The notes below the pieces were generated by a model. That model did not search any database and was not told the DNA's origin. It saw only the letters and a list, made by a program, of their open reading frames with translations. Below are positions 1-8,902 of a DNA stretch of 64,000 nt, in pieces. Source of the stretch: Vreelandella malpeensis (GTDB lineage: Bacteria > Pseudomonadota > Gammaproteobacteria > Pseudomonadales > Halomonadaceae). The DNA lies in contig NZ_WHVL01000001.1 in the NCBI RefSeq assembly GCF_020622355.1, positions 248,001 through 312,000 on the forward strand, given 5' to 3'. The position numbers and the translations under genes were made by a program. Positions within the stretch are counted from its first letter, which is position 1; each line of letters opens with the position of its first letter.

Positions 1-119
1 TGGGCGCGTACCTCGGCCGCTTTCTGCTCGCACAAGGCATCGTCCGCCGAGGCCATCAACGGCAGGGCGCTGGTCGAAACCAGCAGCAGGGCCTTGAGTG
101 TCGATCCGCGATGTTTCAT
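1..119 (-). CDS. Exported DUF1090-like protein, N-terminal fragment
   Basis: Reading leftward from an ATG at 117-119, the first 39 codons give a basic start (MKHRGS), a hydrophobic stretch and an ASA-type signal peptidase site, so the product is exported. The first mature residues (DDALCEQKAAEVRA) resemble the start of DUF1090 proteins, small periplasmic proteins of unknown role with a conserved Cys followed by a charged helix. The rest lies outside the window. The family call rests on a few residues; the signal peptide is clear. Confidence 0.55.
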   Translation of the reverse strand, partial: MKHRGSTLKALLLVSTSALPLMASADDALCEQKAAEVRA

Positions 120-307
120 TGTCTTCCCCTGGTCGTTGCGCCTTTCGGCGCGAATGAAAGCGATAAGCCCAGGTTAGAGAGTGTGACGAGGAAAGGGTTC
201 TGAGCCAAACCCCGATCAAACGATAAAACGGGTTGCACGATCAGACGTTCGGCCACGCCAGGCGCTGGAAAGCGCGACGTCCCTGCCAGGTTCGATAAGC
301 TGCTACC

Positions 308-709
308 ATGGCGTTTCACCCCCTACAGCACGAAAGGCCCGCCGTGACGCGTACCCATCACACTGCCCCTACCTTTCAGCTACGCCTGGCGATGGCGCGC
401 GATGTGGTCATCGGCCCGGGCAAGGCCGACCTTCTGGAAGCCATCGAGGGCACCGGCTCCATCTCCGCGGCGGGGCGGGCGCTGAACATGAGCTACAAGA
501 AAGCCTGGCAGCTCATCGATACGATGAACGGCCACTTTCCCACGCCGCTGGTGATCACCCAGTCCGGTGGCAGCGACCGCGGCGGCGCTCGACTTACCGA
601 GCTTGGCCAGACGGTATTGGCGCACTACCGCGCCCTGGAGCGTCAGCTTGCGCCAGAGCACTCGAGTGACGCCCGGGCGCTGCTGGCTCTGCTCGACGAC
701 CGCGCTTGA
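308..709 (+). CDS. ModE-like winged-helix regulator lacking the molybdate-binding domain
   Basis: This 133-residue protein holds only the N-terminal LysR-like winged helix of ModE: a GPGKADLLEAIEGTGSISAA region, then MSYKKAWQLIDTMN as recognition helix and a GGARLTELG wing. Full-length ModE carries two further molybdate-binding (MOP/TOBE) modules that are absent here. It lies 61 bases upstream of modA in the same direction and likely controls modABC, possibly through the inverted repeat at 736-759. The ATG at 308 lacks an obvious ribosome site; a GTG at 343 or the ATG at 392 are alternatives. Confidence 0.8.
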   Translation: MAFHPLQHERPAVTRTHHTAPTFQLRLAMARDVVIGPGKADLLEAIEGTGSISAAGRALNMSYKKAWQLIDTMNGHFPTPLVITQSGGSDRGGARLTELGQTVLAHYRALERQLAPEHSSDARALLALLDDRA

Positions 710-735
710 ACCACCGGCCCATTGCCGCTACTCTC

Positions 736-759
736 CGCTATATCCAAATGGAAATAGCG
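736..759 (+). promoter_or_regulatory. Candidate ModE operator upstream of modA
   Basis: CGCTATATCC and GGAAATAGCG form an inverted repeat (9 of 10 positions) around a 4-base spacer, 11 bases before the modA start. The CGCTATAT half-site resembles known ModE operators. Binding by the neighbouring one-domain regulator is inferred. Confidence 0.5.
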
Positions 760-770
760 AGACTCGAGCG

Positions 771-1550
771 ATGAACCGATTCCCTTTTCGCCCCCTGGCC
801 GCCGCGCTCTGTCTCGCGCTCAGCCCTGGAGTTCTGGCCGCCGACCGCGTGCAGGTGGCCGCCGCGGCCTCGCTGACCGATGCCTTGAACGAGGTCATCG
901 AGGTGTTCGAAACCGAGCACGATATTGAGATCGTTCCCGTCTACGCCTCCTCTTCGACGTTGGCGCGCCAGATCGCCAGCGGCAGCCCCGCACAGCTGTT
1001 CGTGTCCGCCAACGTCGACTGGATGGACTGGCTAGAAGACGAAGGCGTCGACGTACAGGCGCGCCGCGACCTGCTTCAAAATCGGCTGGCGCTGGTCAGC
1101 GCCAGCGATTCGCTGCCGGCGCGCTTCACCCCGGGTGACGGCGAACCCATCGCAAGCCTGATGGGCGATGACGACCGCTTGTCGGTGGGCGATCCGGATC
1201 ACGTGCCGGCGGGTATCTACACGCAGCAGGCGCTAGAGGCGCTCGGCGAATGGAAGGCGCTCGAGGCGCGCCTGGCGCGTGGCAACGACGTGCGCGCGGC
1301 GCTGGCGCTGGTCGAGCGTGGCGAAACGCCGGCGGGCGTGGTCTACCAGACCGATGCCTTCGCAAGCCCCGCCGTGCGCGTGCTCGGGCTCTTTCCAGCG
1401 GACAGCCACGATCCGATCACCTACCCGGCGGCGCTGATCGATGCCGACGATAATGCCGCCGCGCAGACGTTTCGCGAGTGGCTCGAAAGCGATGCGGCGC
1501 TGGACATCTTCGAGGCCTACGGCTTCGATACGAGCGTGAGCCGCCCGTGA
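771..1550 (+). CDS. modA: Molybdate ABC transporter substrate-binding protein ModA
   Basis: Periplasmic binding protein of 259 residues that captures molybdate (or tungstate) for the ModBC importer. It begins with a signal peptide (MNRFPFRPLAAALCLALSPG, cleavage after VLAA) followed by VQVAAAASLTDALNEV, the classic ModA start with the oxyanion-binding Ala-Ser. The YASSSTLARQI and GAGIY-equivalent (VPAGIYTQQALEALGEW) segments are also typical. The ATG at 771 is chosen because it opens the signal peptide; the frame is open upstream but unconvincing. The modB start overlaps its stop. Confidence 0.93.
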   Translation: MNRFPFRPLAAALCLALSPGVLAADRVQVAAAASLTDALNEVIEVFETEHDIEIVPVYASSSTLARQIASGSPAQLFVSANVDWMDWLEDEGVDVQARRDLLQNRLALVSASDSLPARFTPGDGEPIASLMGDDDRLSVGDPDHVPAGIYTQQALEALGEWKALEARLARGNDVRAALALVERGETPAGVVYQTDAFASPAVRVLGLFPADSHDPITYPAALIDADDNAAAQTFREWLESDAALDIFEAYGFDTSVSRP

Positions 1551-2248
1551 CGCTCTCCCCCACCGAATGGGAGGCGATTCGGCTGAGCCTTCTGATCGGC
1601 CTGGCGGCGGTGGCCTGGATTCTGCCGCCGGGCATCGCGGTGGCCTGGTGGCTCGCCCGTTTCGAGTTTCGCGGCAAGGCGCTGGTGGATGGGTTGATCC
1701 ACCTGCCGCTGGTGCTGCCGCCGGTAGTGGTGGGCTATCTGCTGCTGGTGGCGCTCGGGCGCCAGGGGATGGTCGGGGCATGGCTCTACCGCGTTTTCGG
1801 CGTGTCCTTGCCCTTTACCTGGCAAGGGGCGGCGGTGGCCAGCGGGGTAATGGCCTTTCCGCTGCTGGTGCGGGCGCTGCGGCTGTCGCTGGAAGCCGTG
1901 GACCCCAAACTGGAGGCGGCGGCCCGCACGCTGGGCGCCAGCCGCTGGCGGGTATTTGCCACCATCACCCTGCCACTTGCCGTGCCCGGGCTTGTAACCG
2001 GTACCATGCTGGCCTTTGCCCGGGCGCTCTCCGAGTTCGGCGCCACCATCACCTTCGCCTCCAATATTCCCGGTGAAACCCGCACCCTCCCACTCGCGCT
2101 CTACACCCTGATCCAGACGCCGGGACGCGAAAGCGCCGCCGCGAGGCTCTGCGTGCTGTCGATCGTCATTGCCCTGCTGTCGCTGATCGCCTCCGAGTGG
2201 CTGGCCCGACGCACCAGACAGCGCCTTCAGGAACGTGATGCCTACTGA
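1547..2248 (+). CDS. modB: Molybdate ABC transporter permease ModB
   Basis: Inner-membrane permease of 233 residues with five or six hydrophobic segments and the cytoplasmic EAA-loop for contact with ModC (EAAARTLGASRWRVFATITLPLA). The GTG at 1547-1549 overlaps the modA stop, which suggests translational coupling and gives a product starting VTLSPTEWEAIRLSLL, the usual ModB start. An upstream ATG at 1478 would overlap modA by 73 bases and is not favoured. Confidence 0.92.
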   Translation: MTLSPTEWEAIRLSLLIGLAAVAWILPPGIAVAWWLARFEFRGKALVDGLIHLPLVLPPVVVGYLLLVALGRQGMVGAWLYRVFGVSLPFTWQGAAVASGVMAFPLLVRALRLSLEAVDPKLEAAARTLGASRWRVFATITLPLAVPGLVTGTMLAFARALSEFGATITFASNIPGETRTLPLALYTLIQTPGRESAAARLCVLSIVIALLSLIASEWLARRTRQRLQERDAY

Positions 2249-3347
2249 TCCGTCGACCCACTCATCGCCCAGCCTGCGCGTGGACATCGACCAGCGGCTG
2301 GGCAACTTTCACCTCCAGGTGTCGCTTGCGCTGCCCGGCCAAGGCGTTACCGGCATATTCGGTACCTCCGGTAGCGGCAAGACCAGCCTGATGCGCGTGA
2401 TCGCCGGCCTCGAGACGCCCGATCGGGGGCATGTGCAGCTAGGCGAACGCACCCTGCTGGATACCCGCCAGCGCCTTGTCGTACCTGCACACAAGCGTCG
2501 TATCGGCGTCGTCTTTCAGGAGGCGCGCCTGTTTCCCCACTACCGGGTGCGCGGCAACCTGACCTACGGCATGCCTGACCACGCCGCTTCGCGCTTCGAC
2601 GAGATCGTTGCGCTTTTGGGCATCGCCCACTTGCTGGAGCGCTTGCCGGGCACGCTCTCCGGCGGTGAATCGCGCCGCGTCGCCATCGGCCGCGCCCTGT
2701 TGAGCGACCCGCGCTTACTGTTGATGGACGAACCACTCACTGGCCTCGACGGCGCGCGCAAGCAGGAGCTTCTGCATTTCATTGCCCGCTTGGCAAGGCA
2801 AGTGGACATCCCGATCATCTACGTCAGCCACGACCCGGACGAGATCGCCACCATCGCCGATCACCTGGTGTTGATGCGCAGCGGCCGCATGGAGGCCAGT
2901 GCCCCGCTGTCGCACTTGCTGCAACGGTTCGACCTTACCCAGGCGCTGGCGGGTTTCGACGCGGCCTCGATTCTCGAGGGGCACGTCATCAGCCACGATG
3001 CCCACTATCAATTGACGCGCGTGGCGCTGGGCGATGGCCTCGAGCTGCTGCTGCCTGGCACCCAGACGACCCTCGGCAGCACGCTGCGGCTGCGCATTCA
3101 CGCCAGAGACATCGCCATTGCCCTGGCGCCGGCCACAGGCACCAGCTATCGCAACCAGTTGCCCGCCCATATCGAGGCCATCGAAATGCCGGCCGAGACG
3201 CCGCATACGGTGGAGCTACGCCTACGGCTCGGCGCGCACCGGCTGCGCGCGCGCCTGACGCGCCTGGCGTTCGATCAGTTGGGCCTTGCTGAAGGGCAGA
3301 GGATCACCGCTCTGATTCGAAGCGTTGCCTTCACGTCCTTGCAGTGA
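2235..3347 (+). CDS. modC: Molybdate ABC transporter ATP-binding protein ModC
   Basis: ATPase of 370 residues that drives ModB. Walker A is GTSGSGKT at about residues 43-50, the Q-loop follows in VVFQEARLFPHYRV, the signature is LSGGESRRVAIGRALL and Walker B is LLLMDEPLTGLD. The last 80 or so residues form a TOBE/MOP-like domain, which in this family binds molybdate and tunes activity. The gene starts inside the end of modB (14-base overlap) with adjacent GTG and ATG starts at 2235 and 2238. It closes the modABC operon. Confidence 0.93.
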   Translation: MMPTDPSTHSSPSLRVDIDQRLGNFHLQVSLALPGQGVTGIFGTSGSGKTSLMRVIAGLETPDRGHVQLGERTLLDTRQRLVVPAHKRRIGVVFQEARLFPHYRVRGNLTYGMPDHAASRFDEIVALLGIAHLLERLPGTLSGGESRRVAIGRALLSDPRLLLMDEPLTGLDGARKQELLHFIARLARQVDIPIIYVSHDPDEIATIADHLVLMRSGRMEASAPLSHLLQRFDLTQALAGFDAASILEGHVISHDAHYQLTRVALGDGLELLLPGTQTTLGSTLRLRIHARDIAIALAPATGTSYRNQLPAHIEAIEMPAETPHTVELRLRLGAHRLRARLTRLAFDQLGLAEGQRITALIRSVAFTSLQ

Positions 3348-3505
3348 CCCCGCGGCTCTTGCCGCCAAGCACTCCTTTGGTATCCAAACCCAGCTCCAGG
3401 CAAAGTCATCGCGAATAAGCTTTCCCGATTTCACCATTTAAGCCCCGCCCAAGCGGATTGCTACTATCGATGACGCACGTTATCACGCAATCCCAGGAGG
3501 CTTTC

Positions 3506-4681
3506 ATGAGCGACTCAACGACGACCGACTCGGGCGTGGCACCCGCCACCGCCGGCAAATTTCTCTGGTTCCTGCCCACCCACGGCGATGGCCACTTCCT
3601 GGGGACCCATCAGGGAGGCCGCGACGTCCACCTGGGTTATCTGCGACAGGTGGCCCAGGCCGCGGATCAACTCGGCTTTTACGGCGTATTGCTGCCGACA
3701 GGGCGCAGCTGCGAGGATGCCTGGGTCGTCGCCTCGGCGCTGGCGCCGGCCACCGAGCGCCTGCGCTTTCTAGTGGCGGTGCGGCCAGGCCTTCAGTCCC
3801 CCACGCTTGCCGCTCGCATGACCGCTACGCTGGATCGCCTCTCGAACGGCCGTCTGCTGATCAATGTCGTTACCGGGGGGGACCCGGTCGAAAATCGCGG
3901 TGATGGTGTCTTTTTGGCCCACGATCAGCGCTATGAGGTGACGCGTGAATTTCTCGACGTCTACCGCGACTTGCTGGCGGGCAAGCGCGTGACCTACGCC
4001 GGCCGCCACATCAGCGTGGAAGAGAGCGAGCTGCTCTACCTGCCCGCGCAGACACCTCGCCCGCCGCTCTATTTTGGCGGCTCCTCCGTGGCGGGCATCG
4101 AGGTCGCCGCCGACACGGTGGAGAAATACCTCACCTGGGGCGAGCCGCCCGCCCAGGTGGCGGACAAGCTCGCCACGGTCAAGGAGGCCGCCGACCGCGC
4201 CGGGCGAACGCTCACGTTCGGTATCCGCCTGCACGTGATCGTTCGCGACACCGATGCCGAGGCCTGGGCCGCGGCAGAGAAGCTCATCGAGCACCTAGAT
4301 GACGAGACCATTGCCGCTGCCCAGTCGACGCTGGCCCGAATGGATTCCGAAGGCCAGCGGCGCATGGCCGCTCTTCATGGGGGCCGGCGCGATCGGTTGG
4401 AAATCAGTCCCAACCTGTGGGCTGGCGTGGGCCTGGTGCGCGGAGGCGCCGGAACGGCCCTGGTGGGGAGTCCGGAAACGGTGGCCGCCCGCATTCGCGA
4501 ATACATGGCGATCGGCATCGACACGTTCATCTTCTCCGGCTATCCGCACCTGGAAGAGGCCTACCACTTCGGCGAGAAGGTGCTGCCACTGCTGCCCAAG
4601 GATCACGCCGCTCCCGTCATCGATACCGCCCGAACGGCGCAACGCGGCGAAGTCATGGCCAATAGCACCCCGCCGCGCTGA
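3506..4681 (+). CDS. ssuD: FMNH2-dependent alkanesulfonate monooxygenase SsuD
   Basis: A 391-residue bacterial luciferase-fold enzyme that uses reduced FMN and oxygen to release sulfite and an aldehyde from alkanesulfonates. Family marks are [12 protein letters not shown] near the start, [35 protein letters not shown] and the late [12 protein letters not shown] and [13 protein letters not shown] motifs; the length fits SsuD. The ATG at 3506 follows an AGGAGG at 3495-3500. Reduced FMN probably comes from the SsuE-like reductase at 5314-5886, which is encoded convergently rather than in the same operon. Confidence 0.92.
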   Translation: MSDSTTTDSGVAPATAGKFLWFLPTHGDGHFLGTHQGGRDVHLGYLRQVAQAADQLGFYGVLLPTGRSCEDAWVVASALAPATERLRFLVAVRPGLQSPTLAARMTATLDRLSNGRLLINVVTGGDPVENRGDGVFLAHDQRYEVTREFLDVYRDLLAGKRVTYAGRHISVEESELLYLPAQTPRPPLYFGGSSVAGIEVAADTVEKYLTWGEPPAQVADKLATVKEAADRAGRTLTFGIRLHVIVRDTDAEAWAAAEKLIEHLDDETIAAAQSTLARMDSEGQRRMAALHGGRRDRLEISPNLWAGVGLVRGGAGTALVGSPETVAARIREYMAIGIDTFIFSGYPHLEEAYHFGEKVLPLLPKDHAAPVIDTARTAQRGEVMANSTPPR

Positions 4682-4711
4682 AAGCGCTTCTCCCTGTCAC
4701 CGCCAGGAATC

Positions 4712-5278
4712 ATGCTCATGATCGACGATCACTACCTTATCGTTCCCGGCTGGCACGGCTCGAATGTCGATCACTGGCAAAGCCACTGGCAGAGCCGGTT
4801 GGTCAACAGTTCCCGCACGCGTGTCGAAAGCTGGAGCCACCCTGAACGCAACGATTGGATAGAAGCGCTGAATCGAGCCGTGGCCGGCGCGTCAGCGCCG
4901 GTGGTTCTGGTCGCTCATAGCCTTGGCTGCATTACGGTGGCCCACTGGGCGGGCCGTTATCCGAGCCTCACCCAGAAAATCAAGGGCGCGCTGCTGGTTG
5001 CGCCCGCGGACGTGGAGCGGGGAAGCGTCAGTCAACACCTGGTAGACTTCGCGCCAATTCCCCTGGCGCCGCTGCCTTTCGCGAGCCTGGTGGTGGGGTC
5101 GACCAACGACCCGGCCGCCTCGCTCGAACGCATCCAGCAGTTCGCCAATGCCTGGACCAGCGCCCTGCACGTCATACAGGGTGCGGGACATATCAATACT
5201 CAATCAGGCCACCACCGGTGGCCTGAAGGCATGCGCCTGCTGGGCTGCTTTACGCCTTGCGAGCATCGCATCGCCTGA
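4712..5278 (+). CDS. RBBP9/YdeN-family serine hydrolase
   Basis: A 188-residue cytoplasmic alpha/beta hydrolase of the small RBBP9 type. It opens with the family hallmark YLIVPGWHGSNVDHWQSHW, has the nucleophile elbow VAHSLGC (Ser about residue 70), a conserved Asp region (SLVVGSTNDP) and the C-terminal catalytic His in GAGHINTQSG. The natural substrate of these hydrolases is mostly unknown. It lies 30 bases after ssuD in the same direction, so it may be co-transcribed, but a role in sulfonate use is only inferred. Confidence 0.85.
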   Translation: MLMIDDHYLIVPGWHGSNVDHWQSHWQSRLVNSSRTRVESWSHPERNDWIEALNRAVAGASAPVVLVAHSLGCITVAHWAGRYPSLTQKIKGALLVAPADVERGSVSQHLVDFAPIPLAPLPFASLVVGSTNDPAASLERIQQFANAWTSALHVIQGAGHINTQSGHHRWPEGMRLLGCFTPCEHRIA

Positions 5279-5313
5279 CGCCTGCGACATCCCGAATCGA
5301 GTGAAAAGGGTCG

Positions 5314-5886
5314 TCAGGCATAAGCGATACGCGGATTCGCTCGGCCACTGACCGCAGCCGGCGCTGGCAGGGCCTCGATCAGCTCATCGAGCGCGCGCTG
5401 GATGCGCGTACTGGCCTCCTCCTCCACCCGGTAAGTACTGACCGTTTCGCGTATCAGTTGGCCCGCGCTGACGTAGACACCGCTGAGCACGTTGCTCGCG
5501 CCCAGTGCGGAAAGCACCGGCTTCATGGCATAGTCGATCACGAGCAGGTGACTATCCGAGCCGCCCGTCGCCAGCGGCAGCACTACTTTGCCTTTCAGTC
5601 CCCGTTGCGGCACCAGATCGAGCAATCCCTTGAGCGCGCCGGAGAACGATGCCTGATAGACAGGCGTTGCCAGGATCACGGCATCCGCCTTGGCGATCGC
5701 CTCGCGGTAGCGCACCACCTGCGGGTCGGCTACGTCGGCGAAGAATACCGCGTTACCGTCGAATTCGTTGGCGTCGAACACGTCGGTCTGGAAGCCGCGT
5801 GCCTCGAGCAGGCCCTCGATGAAGGCGATGAGGGCGGAGGTGCGTGATACGCTGCCGGGGCTTCCGGCAATCAATACGATACTCAT
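5314..5886 (-). CDS. ssuE: NADPH-dependent FMN reductase SsuE
   Basis: A 190-residue flavodoxin-fold reductase that supplies FMNH2 to a two-component monooxygenase. The N-terminal LIAGSPGSVSRTSALI is the FMN phosphate loop of SsuE/MsuE-type proteins; DAVILATPVYQASFSGALK is the second flavin contact. The ATG at 5884-5886 replaces an upstream in-frame start that would add 49 unlikely residues. It is the last gene of the minus-strand sulfonate operon, 130 bases after the dioxygenase gene, and converges with ssuD and the hydrolase gene. Confidence 0.88.
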   Translation of the reverse strand: MSIVLIAGSPGSVSRTSALIAFIEGLLEARGFQTDVFDANEFDGNAVFFADVADPQVVRYREAIAKADAVILATPVYQASFSGALKGLLDLVPQRGLKGKVVLPLATGGSDSHLLVIDYAMKPVLSALGASNVLSGVYVSAGQLIRETVSTYRVEEEASTRIQRALDELIEALPAPAAVSGRANPRIAYA

Positions 5887-6016
5887 GGTCGTCTCCCTGG
5901 GTTGATACATCATCGTTTCAATAAGCCGGATTTTCCGGAAAGCCGCCCTGATCGCCCCGCCTCTCGCACGCGGGGCATCGCCGGGCGGCCCATGAATCGC
6001 CGCGTCCTCTTTGCGG

Positions 6017-6919
6017 TCAAAGAGGACGCCCACCCCCGAGGCTCACCCGGCGCATGTCGCGCACCTCCTTTTCGTCGAAGGCGGAGCGGTAGTGCGCCGT
6101 GGCGCGGTTGTCCCACAGCACCACATCGCCCACTTGCCAGCGGTGCTCGTAACGGTGCGCGGGCGTGTAGAGATGAGCGCGCAGCGCCTCGATCAGCGCC
6201 TTGCCCGAGGCATCGTCAAGCTCGGGAATTTCGACCTCGGTCGCCTCCCCCAAGAACAGCAGCTTGTTACCGGACTCCGGGTGCGTGGTGACCAGCGGGT
6301 GCGGATGCGCCTCCCCCTTGGGGGGATTGTGCAGCTCACGGTAGCGCGGGCGTGATGAATCGCGGTTCTGGAAAGGGTTGTAGGTGATCAGCGATAGGTC
6401 GGCGATCGCCTTCCGGGTGTCGGCGTCGAGCGTTTCCCAGGCCAGGTTGAGGTTGTACCAGTGGGTATCGCCACCGGCCGAAGGAAGCTTTCGAGCATAG
6501 AGCGCGGACGCCTTGGAAGGCCTGGGCGTCCACTGGTGATCGACATGGGCAGCGAGCTCGCCGTTACCGGTATAGCCGCCCTTGACGTTGGACACCTTGA
6601 CGACGTCCGGCGTGATACCCTGGTCGTTGGTGGCCAGCACCGGGATATGGCCGGGCGGATGGAACACGTCGCCGAAGTAGGTGGTGAAATCGAGCAGCTG
6701 CTCGTCGCTCAACCGCTGGCCCTTGAATATCAGGATATGGTGCTCGAGCCACGCTTGCTTGAGCTTTCGATAGTGCGATGCCGACAGCGGCTGGGCCAGG
6801 TCGATGCCTCGAACCACGGCCCCCAGGGCGCCGCCGGTAGGCGTGATGGTCAAGGTCTGCGAGGCGAAACTGGATACGTGTGGGCCAGCTTCGGCGGCGA
6901 TGGTCGCGGTCGAACTCAT
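6017..6919 (-). CDS. TauD/TfdA-family Fe(II)/2-oxoglutarate dioxygenase
   Basis: A 300-residue oxygenase that would hydroxylate the carbon next to a sulfonate or sulfate ester and release sulfite or sulfate. Iron ligands are visible as H125 and D127 in AAHVDHQW and the distal H276 in NRATAHYR, with a 2-oxoglutarate-binding Arg following in DMRRVSLGG. Its start overlaps the end of the ABC ATPase gene by 4 bases. Taurine, an alkyl sulfate or another sulfonate are all possible substrates; the sequence does not decide. Confidence 0.88.
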   Translation of the reverse strand: MSSTATIAAEAGPHVSSFASQTLTITPTGGALGAVVRGIDLAQPLSASHYRKLKQAWLEHHILIFKGQRLSDEQLLDFTTYFGDVFHPPGHIPVLATNDQGITPDVVKVSNVKGGYTGNGELAAHVDHQWTPRPSKASALYARKLPSAGGDTHWYNLNLAWETLDADTRKAIADLSLITYNPFQNRDSSRPRYRELHNPPKGEAHPHPLVTTHPESGNKLLFLGEATEVEIPELDDASGKALIEALRAHLYTPAHRYEHRWQVGDVVLWDNRATAHYRSAFDEKEVRDMRRVSLGGGRPL

Positions 6920-7725
6920 GAGACGTTCTCCTTTTCAAGGGTCGAGGGTTGCGGGTCGTTGAGATGGTCGTTGAGATGGAAGGTGTTCAGCAGCGCTTCG
7001 CGGTAAGCGACGAAGCGAGGATCGCTGCGCGCTCGCGGCCGTGGCAGGTCGATGTCCATGACTTGCAAGGCGGTGGCCTGGTCGCTGGAGAGAATCACGA
7101 TCCGATCGGCCAGATAGACGGCTTCCTCGATATCGTGGGTCACCATCACCATGGTGATGGCCTGTTCGCGCCAGATGCGCTCGAGCTCCTGCTGCATGCG
7201 AATCTTCTTCATCGCATCCAGCGCCCCCAGCGGCTCGTCGAGCAGCAGCATTTGCGGCGAGATGGCAAGGCCTCGCGCAATGCCGACCCGTTGCGCCATG
7301 CCCCCGGAGAGTTGGCGCGGATAGGCGCCGTAGAAGGCCGTCAAGCCGACGATATCGAGATAGTGGCGCGCTTTTTCCAGCGCCTGGGTGCTGCTGTTGC
7401 CGATCAGTTCAAGCCCCATGGCGACATTGGCTTCCACGGTGAGCCAGGGCAGAAGCCGCGGCTCCTGAAAGACCATGGCGCGCTCCGGCCCCACGCCCTG
7501 AACCGGCTCGCCGTTCAGGTGGATCGTGCCGCTGTCGGACGCCTCGAGGCCCGCCAGGATTCTCAACAGGGTGGTCTTTCCGGAGCCGCTGGCGCCGATG
7601 ATGGCCACGAACTCACCGGCGGCGATCTCCAGATCGATGCCCTTGAGTACCTCGAGCCGGCTCTCCTTGAGCGCGAAGGACTTGTGGACATGGCGAACAC
7701 TCAACCCTTTCGCGATCGCCGTCAT
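6916..7725 (-). CDS. ssuB: Sulfonate/taurine ABC transporter ATP-binding protein (SsuB/TauB-like)
   Basis: ATPase of 269 residues with Walker A GASGSGKT (about residues 44-51), a Q-loop in MVFQEPRLLPWLTVEANV, signature LSGGMAQRVGIARGLA and Walker B MLLLDEPLGALD. The PRLLPW Q-loop and length are typical of the nitrate/sulfonate/taurine importer family. Both ends overlap neighbours by 4 bases, showing tight coupling with the binding protein before it and the dioxygenase after it. Confidence 0.88.
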   Translation of the reverse strand: MTAIAKGLSVRHVHKSFALKESRLEVLKGIDLEIAAGEFVAIIGASGSGKTTLLRILAGLEASDSGTIHLNGEPVQGVGPERAMVFQEPRLLPWLTVEANVAMGLELIGNSSTQALEKARHYLDIVGLTAFYGAYPRQLSGGMAQRVGIARGLAISPQMLLLDEPLGALDAMKKIRMQQELERIWREQAITMVMVTHDIEEAVYLADRIVILSSDQATALQVMDIDLPRPRARSDPRFVAYREALLNTFHLNDHLNDPQPSTLEKENVS

Positions 7726-8825
7726 GGTTTTACTCCTTCACCGGCCTCGTCGCCCGCGTCGGTGCCCTCGGCATCGCCGTTGTAGGCATTGGTGTTGTAG
7801 GCATTGGTGTTGTAGGCATTGGTGATGACATCGGCGACCGTCAATTGATCGGCTCTCAGCGTGCCTTCACGCTCGAGCACGCCCAGCCAGTACTGCACGT
7901 CGTGGTCATTGAGCCGCGCCTGGTCGCGCACGCCGAAACCGGCCCAATAGTCCGCCAGCTGCGCATTTTCGTGACGCTGTGCCAGCAGCTCGGCGATCAA
8001 CTCTCGCGCTTGATCCGGGTGGTTTTTCGCCCAGTTTGCGGCGCGTCCGGATTGAGTGACCAGCGTGCGCACCGCCTGTGGATGGCGCTCGACGAACTCG
8101 CGCTGCATGGAGTAGGGGCTCAGGGTGATATCCCCCAAGAGCTCATGATCATCGAACAGCGAGCGCACGCCACCGCCCTCTTCGAGCTGCCCTGCAAAGA
8201 CGGACTGCCAGGCGCCGACGGCCGCGATGTCGACCTGCCCGGAGCGCAGCGTCTGGCCGAGCTGCGGCCCCGGCACCGCCACCAGGCGCACCGCGTTATA
8301 GGGAATATCGTGCTGGCGCAGATACTCCCGGACGACGTAGTCCAGATGCGCGCCCAGCGTATTGACCGCGACGGTCTTGCCGACCAGATCCGACGGCTCG
8401 CGAATCTCGCTATCTTCGAGCACGTAGAAGCGGCTATTGACCGTTTCATCGACGCCGTTGGACGCCATGACACCCACGATGTCTGCGCCATTGGTGATGG
8501 CATTGATGGTCGCGGAGGTCGCCGCCCCGGCGATGTCGATCGACCCGGACGCCATGGCGAACAGACTCTCCGGCCCGCCCTGGCTGAAGCCTTCGGAGGT
8601 CAGCGTCACGCCGTGATCGTCGAGCCAGCCTTTCGCCTGCGCGATTTCCGGCGCCGTGATCTGACCGCGACTGCTGAGATAGCGAATGGTCACCGTTTCG
8701 CTGTCCGCGCCCTCGGCGCCCTGGGCCTGGCCGGACAACGCCGCCTGGCTCGTCAGCAGCCACCACGTGCCCGCCAGTAGCAGCGACGCTTTCATGCCCC
8801 GTTTTCCTATCGCGAATTGATGCAT
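7722..8825 (-). CDS. ssuA: Sulfonate ABC transporter substrate-binding protein with a repeat tail
   Basis: Periplasmic binding protein of 367 residues of the SsuA/TauA type: signal peptide ending near GQAQGAEGA, then TIRYLSSRGQITAPEIAQAKGW and a ligand cleft around MASGSIDIAGAATSATINAI. The ATG at 8823-8825 is chosen over one ten codons upstream because GGAGAG lies at the right distance. The C-terminus is odd: three identical 5-residue units (TNAYN) from a perfect 15-base tandem repeat at 7780-7824, followed by an acidic Gly-rich tail. This tail is probably disordered and not needed for binding. Confidence 0.85.
   Translation of the reverse strand: MHQFAIGKRGMKASLLLAGTWWLLTSQAALSGQAQGAEGADSETVTIRYLSSRGQITAPEIAQAKGWLDDHGVTLTSEGFSQGGPESLFAMASGSIDIAGAATSATINAITNGADIVGVMASNGVDETVNSRFYVLEDSEIREPSDLVGKTVAVNTLGAHLDYVVREYLRQHDIPYNAVRLVAVPGPQLGQTLRSGQVDIAAVGAWQSVFAGQLEEGGGVRSLFDDHELLGDITLSPYSMQREFVERHPQAVRTLVTQSGRAANWAKNHPDQARELIAELLAQRHENAQLADYWAGFGVRDQARLNDHDVQYWLGVLEREGTLRADQLTVADVITNAYNTNAYNTNAYNGDAEGTDAGDEAGEGVKP
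7780..7824 (-). repeat. Three perfect 15-base tandem repeats in the ssuA 3' end
   Basis: The unit TTGTAGGCATTGGTG (plus strand) occurs three times head to tail at 7780-7794, 7795-7809 and 7810-7824. It encodes TNAYN repeats in the binding protein tail. The 15-base period keeps the frame, so copy number changes would alter tail length only. Confidence 0.95.
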
Positions 8826-8902
8826 CAACCTTCTCTCCTGGTTATCGAAATTCATTGCCCTTGAATCATTGCCTTTAAATCATTGCCCGTTGACGATGCG
8901 CC

